From NCBI GenBank assembly GCA_021846605.1, contig JAJZWQ010000121.1, positions 1 to 9,407 on the forward strand: DNA of 9,407 nucleotides, written 5' to 3'. This document shows, piece after piece, positions 4,807 through 9,407 of this stretch (its first letter is position 1; each line of letters begins with the position of its first letter). The position numbers and the translations under genes are program-made. The notes beneath the pieces are model-generated. The model worked only from the letters and a program-made list of their open reading frames with translations, was not told the origin of the DNA and made no database searches. This stretch comes from Bacillota bacterium. Its GTDB lineage: Bacteria > Bacillota_E > RBS10-35 > JAJYVN01.

Positions 4807-7800
4807 ATGCCCGTCGCTCTGCATGCCGGTTACGCCGCCGGCTGCCTACTCTTGTGGGCGGAGGGGCCCATCACCCCGGATGCCCATGCCGGGCGCCCGC
4901 GTCGGGGCCGAGCACGCCACGGAGGTACCGCGGTGCCGCCCCATCCGCAGGCGCTGACCGTTCCCGCACTCCTGGCCGGGCTGGCCCATGCCAGTGCGCC
5001 GCTCGCCGACGTGCTGGCGCCGGCGCCCGCCCAGACCGTGACCGCGTGGTTGCCGACCGCTGGCGCGGGACCGCTCCCGTCACCGGGGGCGGGCGGCCTG
5101 CCAGAGTCCATCGCCGACCCGGAGTTACGGCCCTGGACCGTGCCGGCACTGGTTCTCTCCGCGGATGCGCTCGCGGCGCTGCTGACCCGTTTCCAAGGGG
5201 AAGGGCTTGGTCCCGGCCTGGTGGCAGCCCCCGACCTCATGTTCTGGGCGGGTCCCCTGCGCCTGGCGGCGGCGATCGCCTTCCGCGGGGCCATGCTGCC
5301 GTCGCTGCGCCGGCGTCCGGATGGCGGCTTCGCGGCCGTCTGGGAACCCCTCTTCTCTCCGCGGGAGCGCGCTGCGCTTGCCGACCTCGCCCGGTCCATG
5401 CCGGGCGCCTGCCGAGCGCTGGCCGGTGGGCCGGAAACGGTGCCGCCAAGCCGCCTGCTCGCCGAGTGGATTGCGTCCATCGTTGACGGGCTCCCGCGTG
5501 CGGCCGCCGCCGAACCGCCCGCGGGACGGACACCCCACGACCGGTGGCTGGCGGCACTCACTGCGCCCAAGGGGGTACTGGAGGGCAAGCCCGACCAGTG
5601 GGTATCCCTCGCTGGTGCGGTTCGCGACTGGGCCGCACCGGTGGCCGTACGCCATGACGCCGCCTACCGCCTCTGCTTCCGGTTGGAGGAGCCTCTGGAC
5701 GCTGCGGTGGACGCCTGGCACGTGCGCTACATCCTCGAGGCGGCGGACGACCCCAGCCTCCGCCTGGACGCCGACCGGGTGTGGCCCCCGCGCTCCGGTG
5801 TCCCCCAGCAGGCGCGGGACGTGCTCCTGGCCGCCCTCGGGCGTGCCGCCGCGCTTGTGCCGGAGGTGGCGCGCACGCTGCAGGGGGACCGCCCGATCGG
5901 GTACGCCCTGGACGTGGCCGGTGCCCACGCGTTCCTCACCGAGACGGCGTCGCTGCTCGAGCAGGCCGGCTTCGGCGTGATGCTGCCCGCTTGGTGGGTA
6001 GGGCGCGGCGGAACGCGTCTGGTCGCCCGCGGCCATGCGCGTGCGCCCAAATTCTCCGCCAAGGGCGGCCTGGGCCTGGAGGCCGTCGTCGAGTTCGACT
6101 GGAGCGTCGCCCTCGGCCAAGAGACGCTGACGCGTGAGGAACTGGAGCGCCTGGCCGCCCTCAAGGAGCCGCTGGTCCAGATCCGCGGGCAGTGGGTGCA
6201 GGTGGGACAGGAGGAGATCCGGGCGGCCCTGGCACTATGGCAGGGCCGCGCCTCCCGGCGCGGTACCCTGCGGGACGCCCTGCGCCTTGCGGCCGGCGCC
6301 GGTCCCGACGGGGGCGCCGGCCTGCCGGTCGAGCTGGACGGGGCAGACCAGTGGATCCGCTCCTTTCTGGCTCGGCCGGACGAGGATGGCGCATCCTTCT
6401 CCGAGCTGCCGCCGCCCCCGCGCCTGCAGGCCACGTTGCGCCCCTACCAGATGCGGGGGTATTCCTGGCTGGCGTTCCTGGCGGAGCGGGGGCTCGGGGC
6501 CTGCCTCGCCGACGACATGGGGCTCGGTAAGACCCTTCAGACCCTCGCCCTGATCACCCGTGACTGGGAAGAATGCCGGCGGCCGACGCTGCTGGTCTGC
6601 CCGACCTCGGTCCTGGGCAACTGGCGCAAGGAGGTCGAGCGTTTCGCCCCGCACCTGCCGGTCCTGACCCACCACGGCCTGGAGCGCCTGCGTGCCGACG
6701 GCTTCCGGGCCGAGGCGGACTCCAGCGCCATGGTCCTGACCACCTATCCCCTGCTGGCCCGCGACCAAGAGTTGCTGGGTGTGGTGCGCTGGCGCGGACT
6801 GGTCCTGGATGAGGCGCAAAACGTGAAGAACGCCGAGACCAAGCAGGCGCGGGCGGCGCGCGCGCTGGCGTCGGATTACCGCGTCGCCCTGACCGGCACC
6901 CCGGTGGAGAACAGCGTCGGCGACCTGTGGTCCCTGATGGAATTCCTGAATCCCGGGCTGCTTGGCGGCCAGGCCGAGTACCGCCAGCGCTTCTTCACGC
7001 CGATCCAGGTCGACCGGGACCCGGAGGCCATCGCGCGCCTGCGGCGGCTGACCGGGCCGTTCACCCTGCGGCGGCTCAAGACGGATCCCGCGATCGTGGC
7101 CGATCTGCCGGCCAAGAACGAGATGAAGGTGTACTGCACGCTGACGCGGGAACAGGCGTCGCTGTATGCCGCCGTGGTCGCAGACCTCGAGCGGTGCCTC
7201 TCCGAGCCAGACGAGGGCGACGGCATCGGTCGGCGCGGCCAGATCCTGGCCGCCCTCTCCAAACTGAAGCAGGTGTGCAACCATCCGGCGCAGTTCCTGG
7301 GGGACGGATCGCCGCTGCCGGGACGGTCGGGCAAGGTCGAGCGGCTGGTGGAGATGGTGCAGGAGGCCGTGGCCGCAGGGGACCGACTGCTGGTCTTCAC
7401 ACAGTTCGCCCAGATGGGGGCACTGCTGCAGCAGCACCTCCACTCTGTCCTCGGGCAGGAGGTCCTGTTCCTGCACGGCGCGGTTGCGCGGGGGAAGCGT
7501 GAGCGGATGGTCGAGTCCTTCCAGCAGGGCGAGGGGGGCCCCCCGGTCTTCCTCCTCTCGCTCAAAGCCGGTGGGACGGGACTGAACCTGACGGCGGCCA
7601 ACCGTGTCATCCACTTCGACCGCTGGTGGAACCCCGCGGTCGAGGACCAGGCCACGGACCGGGCGTTCCGCATCGGGCAGCGGCGCGATGTCCAGGTGCA
7701 CAAGTTCGTCTGCGCCGGCACGCTGGAGGAGCGGATCGACGCGATGATCGACGGCAAGCGCGAGCTGGCCGAACGCGTGGTGGGGACGGGTGAGGCCTGG

Positions 7801-7869
7801 CTGACCGAACTGTCGCTCGCAGAACTGCGGGATGTCTTGGCGTTACGGCCGGAAGCGGTGGAGGACTGA
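4807..7869 (+). CDS. SNF2/RapA-family DEAD/DEAH-box ATPase (helicase)
   Basis: The 1,020-residue Swi2/Snf2 ATPase is expected to translocate on double-stranded DNA and remodel protein-DNA complexes; its true target is unknown. The N-terminal half (about 1-530) is the SNF2-helicase-associated region. Visible marks are Leu-Leu-Leu-Trp-Ala-Glu-Gly near the start, Asp-Asp-Pro-Ser-Leu-Arg-Leu around 315, and the segment 429-470 ending in Gln-Ile-Arg-Gly-Gln-Trp-Val. The ATPase core follows, with all key motifs intact: Walker A Asp569-Asp-Met-Gly-Leu-Gly-Lys575-Thr; motif II Asp668-Glu-Ala-Gln; motif III Leu695-Thr-Gly-Thr-Pro; motif V Lys920-Ala-Gly-Gly-Thr-Gly-Leu-Asn; motif VI Gln948-Ala-x2-Arg-Ala-Phe-Arg-Ile-Gly-Gln958. 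DEAQ and LTGTPVEN are typical of bacterial SNF2 proteins. ATG 4807 follows GGAGGAGG. Its stop overlaps the start of the SWIM gene by one base. This matches the Bacillus ywqA-ywqB and mycobacterial helZ arrangement from memory. Confidence 0.95.
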   Translation: MPVALHAGYAAGCLLLWAEGPITPDAHAGRPRRGRARHGGTAVPPHPQALTVPALLAGLAHASAPLADVLAPAPAQTVTAWLPTAGAGPLPSPGAGGLPESIADPELRPWTVPALVLSADALAALLTRFQGEGLGPGLVAAPDLMFWAGPLRLAAAIAFRGAMLPSLRRRPDGGFAAVWEPLFSPRERAALADLARSMPGACRALAGGPETVPPSRLLAEWIASIVDGLPRAAAAEPPAGRTPHDRWLAALTAPKGVLEGKPDQWVSLAGAVRDWAAPVAVRHDAAYRLCFRLEEPLDAAVDAWHVRYILEAADDPSLRLDADRVWPPRSGVPQQARDVLLAALGRAAALVPEVARTLQGDRPIGYALDVAGAHAFLTETASLLEQAGFGVMLPAWWVGRGGTRLVARGHARAPKFSAKGGLGLEAVVEFDWSVALGQETLTREELERLAALKEPLVQIRGQWVQVGQEEIRAALALWQGRASRRGTLRDALRLAAGAGPDGGAGLPVELDGADQWIRSFLARPDEDGASFSELPPPPRLQATLRPYQMRGYSWLAFLAERGLGACLADDMGLGKTLQTLALITRDWEECRRPTLLVCPTSVLGNWRKEVERFAPHLPVLTHHGLERLRADGFRAEADSSAMVLTTYPLLARDQELLGVVRWRGLVLDEAQNVKNAETKQARAARALASDYRVALTGTPVENSVGDLWSLMEFLNPGLLGGQAEYRQRFFTPIQVDRDPEAIARLRRLTGPFTLRRLKTDPAIVADLPAKNEMKVYCTLTREQASLYAAVVADLERCLSEPDEGDGIGRRGQILAALSKLKQVCNHPAQFLGDGSPLPGRSGKVERLVEMVQEAVAAGDRLLVFTQFAQMGALLQQHLHSVLGQEVLFLHGAVARGKRERMVESFQQGEGGPPVFLLSLKAGGTGLNLTAANRVIHFDRWWNPAVEDQATDRAFRIGQRRDVQVHKFVCAGTLEERIDAMIDGKRELAERVVGTGEAWLTELSLAELRDVLALRPEAVED

Positions 7870-9068
7870 TGGCGGGCAAGCGCGGGCGATCCTCCGACTG
7901 GTGGGAGCGCGACTATCCGGACTTCCCCCCGTCCCGTCCCCGCGAGGCGGAGGGGGGCATCCGTGCGCAGTCGACACGCGGGGCGTTCGGCAAGAGTTGG
8001 TGGGCGAAACGCTGGCTGGCCTGGCTGGAAGGGCTCGGGCTGGGTACCCGCCTGACGCGCGGGCGGACATATGCGCGCAAGGGACAGGTGCTGGAGGTGG
8101 CGATCGAGCCGGGGGAGGTGCGGGCGCGGGTCCAGGGCTCCCGCGTCACCCCGTACCAGGTTCACATCCAGATTCCACCCCTGGGTCCCAACGAGTGGCG
8201 CCAGGTGGGCGCGGCCATCGCCGCGCGCGCCGCGTTCGCCGCCGCTCTCCTGGCCGGGCGGATGCCCGACGACATCGAGCAGGCGTTCACCGCCTCCGGC
8301 ATCCCCCTCTTCCCCGTGCGGGCCCAGGATCTGCGTACCGAATGCAGTTGTCCTGACTGGTCCAACCCGTGCAAACACGTGGCCGCGGTGTACTACCTGA
8401 TCGGCGAGGAGATCGACCGCGATCCCTTCCTGCTCTTCCGCCTGCGCGGCATGCCGCGCGATGCGCTCATGACGCTCCTGGCCCAGTCCGAAGCGACGGT
8501 AGAGGATGTGGACCTGGCGGTTGGGCCCGAGGCGCTGCCCACCGGGCCGGAGGCCTTCTGGCGGGGGATGGCTGCTGGGCCCGTAGCGCCGCCAGACGCG
8601 ACCCCGGGCGGCATCGGGCTGGCGCTGATGCGGCGCATGGGCAACGTGCCCTTCTGGCGGGCGGCGCGCGGCATGGCCGAGGCGCTCGAACCCGCCTACC
8701 GCACCGCCGGGCAGCGTGCCGCCAAGTGGTTGGACGGCGCGGCCGGGCCGGTCGGTCTGCCGCCAGCCGGGGGCGGGGTCCAAGCGGCCAGGCAGGCGGC
8801 GGACGGGGCCACGGCGCCGGCCGCAGCCACGCCGGTTGCGTCCGGCGGTGGCGTGATTGCGGGCGGCAAGTCGCGGGACCGCGCGGCACTGGCGGCGGAC
8901 CTCCAGGCCGGGGTGCCGGAGGAAACCCTGCGTGCCCGCTACGATGGCCGCCTCCTGCGCCCGTTCCTTTCCGCCAGGGGCGACGTCCGTTCCGGCGGCG
9001 GTCCCGCCGAGCATGCTGGCCGAACCCCGCCCCACGGCGGCGGGGGGACAGGGTCGGCACCCGGCTAG
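7869..9068 (+). CDS. SWIM zinc-finger protein, partner of the SNF2 helicase
   Basis: The 399-residue protein carries the SWIM zinc-binding motif Cys-x-Cys-x6-Cys-x-His: Cys159, Cys161, Cys168 and His170 within Cys-Ser-Cys-Pro-Asp-Trp. SWIM domains bind DNA or proteins. The conserved N-terminal region (about 35-150) is the usual one beside bacterial SWIM fingers: Phe-Gly-Lys-Ser-Trp-Trp-Ala, a Gly/Arg-rich run, then Gly-Gln-Val-Leu-Glu-Val. Ala-Val-Tyr-Tyr-Leu-Ile-Gly-Glu-Glu-Ile-Asp-Arg-Asp-Pro-Phe follows the finger. The last 100 or so residues are Ala/Gly/Pro-rich and probably disordered. ATG 7869 shares its first base with the helicase TGA (TGATG), and GGAGG (7860-7864) sits four bases upstream inside the helicase gene, so translation is probably coupled. 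A joint role, such as DNA targeting for the ATPase, is inferred from this linkage. Confidence 0.92.
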   Translation: MAGKRGRSSDWWERDYPDFPPSRPREAEGGIRAQSTRGAFGKSWWAKRWLAWLEGLGLGTRLTRGRTYARKGQVLEVAIEPGEVRARVQGSRVTPYQVHIQIPPLGPNEWRQVGAAIAARAAFAAALLAGRMPDDIEQAFTASGIPLFPVRAQDLRTECSCPDWSNPCKHVAAVYYLIGEEIDRDPFLLFRLRGMPRDALMTLLAQSEATVEDVDLAVGPEALPTGPEAFWRGMAAGPVAPPDATPGGIGLALMRRMGNVPFWRAARGMAEALEPAYRTAGQRAAKWLDGAAGPVGLPPAGGGVQAARQAADGATAPAAATPVASGGGVIAGGKSRDRAALAADLQAGVPEETLRARYDGRLLRPFLSARGDVRSGGGPAEHAGRTPPHGGGGTGSAPG

Positions 9069-9327
9069 CCGCGGTGGCGCCCGCGCCGTCGCCGGGAGGC
9101 TTTGGCGCCGGACCCGCGCGCGCCGTTCTCCGGCGGTTGCGGGGCCCGGGTCGGGCAGGACGGGGCTCCGCTCACGCGGCTCACCGTCGCGGCGCGCGGA
9201 CGAGCAAGGTGAACAATTCCACCCCCCACAGGGGCGGAGACGGCCGCCTGGCAAAGGGGGGCCCCCTGGTCCAGCGAAATGGGGGAGGGACATCGCCTAA
9301 ACGGATCTTGTCAGGAAGTGGCGGCGC
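9069..9327. other. Spacer between the SWIM gene and mscL, no gene seen
   Basis: These 259 bases are G/C-rich. The only inverted repeat noted, AGGGGGGCCCCCT (9255-9267), lacks a workable loop. I see no clear terminator and no firm promoter. Because mscL is usually a monocistronic gene, a promoter for it probably lies in this spacer. Confidence 0.4.
9313..9318 (+). promoter_or_regulatory. Ribosome binding site of mscL
   Basis: AGGAAG lies nine bases before the GTG at 9328. It is a moderate match, but its spacing and the MscL-like residues that follow make the GTG start credible. Confidence 0.5.
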
Positions 9328-9407
9328 GTGTTACAGGCGTTCCGGCAGTTTCTGTTCCGTGGGAATGTGGTCGATCTCGCCGTCGCGGTGGTGATCGGAG
9401 CGGCGTT
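9328..9407 (+). CDS. mscL: Large-conductance mechanosensitive channel MscL, N-terminal fragment
   Basis: Twenty-six complete codons are visible from a GTG start. They read Met-Leu-Gln-Ala-Phe-Arg-Gln-Phe-Leu-Phe, then Arg-Gly-Asn-Val-Val-Asp-Leu-Ala-Val-Ala-Val-Val-Ile-Gly-Ala-Ala, and the frame runs off the window. This is the characteristic MscL start: a short amphipathic helix, then the Arg-Gly-Asn-Val-x-Asp-Leu-Ala-Val segment that opens the first pore-lining helix. The full protein is usually 120-150 residues and forms a pentameric membrane channel that releases solutes on sudden osmotic downshift. AGGAAG (9313-9318) precedes the start. It has the same orientation as the helicase-SWIM pair but is separated by 259 bases, so it is probably an independent transcription unit. 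Only the fragment can be assessed, but the match is distinctive. Confidence 0.9.
   Translation, partial: MLQAFRQFLFRGNVVDLAVAVVIGAA

Noticed and set aside
2829..4808. A 659-residue minus-strand open frame that includes alkA
   Set aside because: Only the part from 3716 downward matches the glycosylase family. Upstream residues are Arg/Pro/Gly/Ala-rich with no domain, and a good ribosome binding site marks the start at 3716.
4921..4935. An internal GGAGG and GTG (4933) that could start the helicase, also resembling a T-box core
   Set aside because: The preceding 42 residues include a family-like N-terminal Leu-Leu-Leu-Trp-Ala-Glu-Gly and follow a better ribosome binding site. The T-box match has mismatches and lies in coding sequence. 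A minor shorter form cannot be excluded.
6235..7701. A 488-residue open frame antisense to the helicase core
   Set aside because: It mirrors the conserved SNF2 motifs in another frame and shows no signature of its own.
9255..9267. AGGGGGGCCCCCT as a terminator after the SWIM gene
   Set aside because: The arms leave only one base for a loop, and no T-run follows.
6876..9293. An 805-residue open frame antisense to the helicase and SWIM genes
   Set aside because: It is a reflection of high-GC codon use in the plus-strand genes, whose motifs are unmistakable. The antisense translation has no recognisable family.
1..9407. tRNA genes, CRISPR arrays, insertion sequences and attachment sites
   Set aside because: No tRNA T-arm consensus with a matching acceptor stem, no regularly spaced repeats, no transposase frame and no terminal inverted repeats were seen by eye.

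Overview
The window is very GC-rich DNA (roughly 70% by eye, with coding third positions almost all G or C). Start sites are mostly strong AGGAGG-type ribosome binding sites, and there are probable TTG and GTG starts. This fits a high-GC bacterium. A Symbiobacterium/Thermaerobacter-like Firmicute or an actinobacterium would both suit; the sequence alone does not decide. There are no rRNA, tRNA, CRISPR or insertion-sequence signatures. The gene content looks chromosomal and largely housekeeping.

Layout, left to right. (1) At 38-319 on the minus strand lies a small single-pass membrane protein. Its stop codon is embedded in a ribosome binding site that may serve a further minus-strand gene running off the left edge. 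(2) From 320 to 1115 is about 800 bases without a convincing gene, holding a perfect 12-bp hairpin and two perfect palindromes. (3) A TetR-family regulator lies at 1116-1760 (+), with an operator-like dyad in its leader. (4) A convergent gap at 1761-2094 holds terminator-like hairpins. (5) Two minus-strand genes follow: an AlkA-type 3-methyladenine DNA glycosylase (2829-3716) and, downstream of it, a short six-helix cation-efflux (CDF-like) membrane protein (2095-2688). (6) A divergent gap of about 1.1 kb (3717-4806) has many inverted repeats but no credible gene. (7) A plus-strand pair, overlapping by one base, encodes a 1,020-residue SNF2/RapA-type helicase (4807-7869) and a SWIM zinc-finger protein (7869-9068). 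(8) The first 26 codons of mscL, the large-conductance mechanosensitive channel, begin at 9328 and run off the right edge.

How the genes may work together. The helicase and SWIM protein are almost certainly co-translated and probably act together on DNA or on nucleic acid-protein complexes; this pairing recurs in other bacteria (for example ywqA-ywqB in Bacillus subtilis). The neighbouring alkA is transcribed away from them across a shared intergenic region, so the three form a loose nucleic-acid-maintenance cluster. Any functional link between alkA and the helicase pair is inference from position only. The TetR regulator, the CDF-like transporter and MscL have no evident pathway in common with this cluster. 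I did not find a clearly new system. The items most worth checking are the SNF2-SWIM pair, the perfect 12-bp hairpin near position 580, and the dyads upstream of tetR and alkA.
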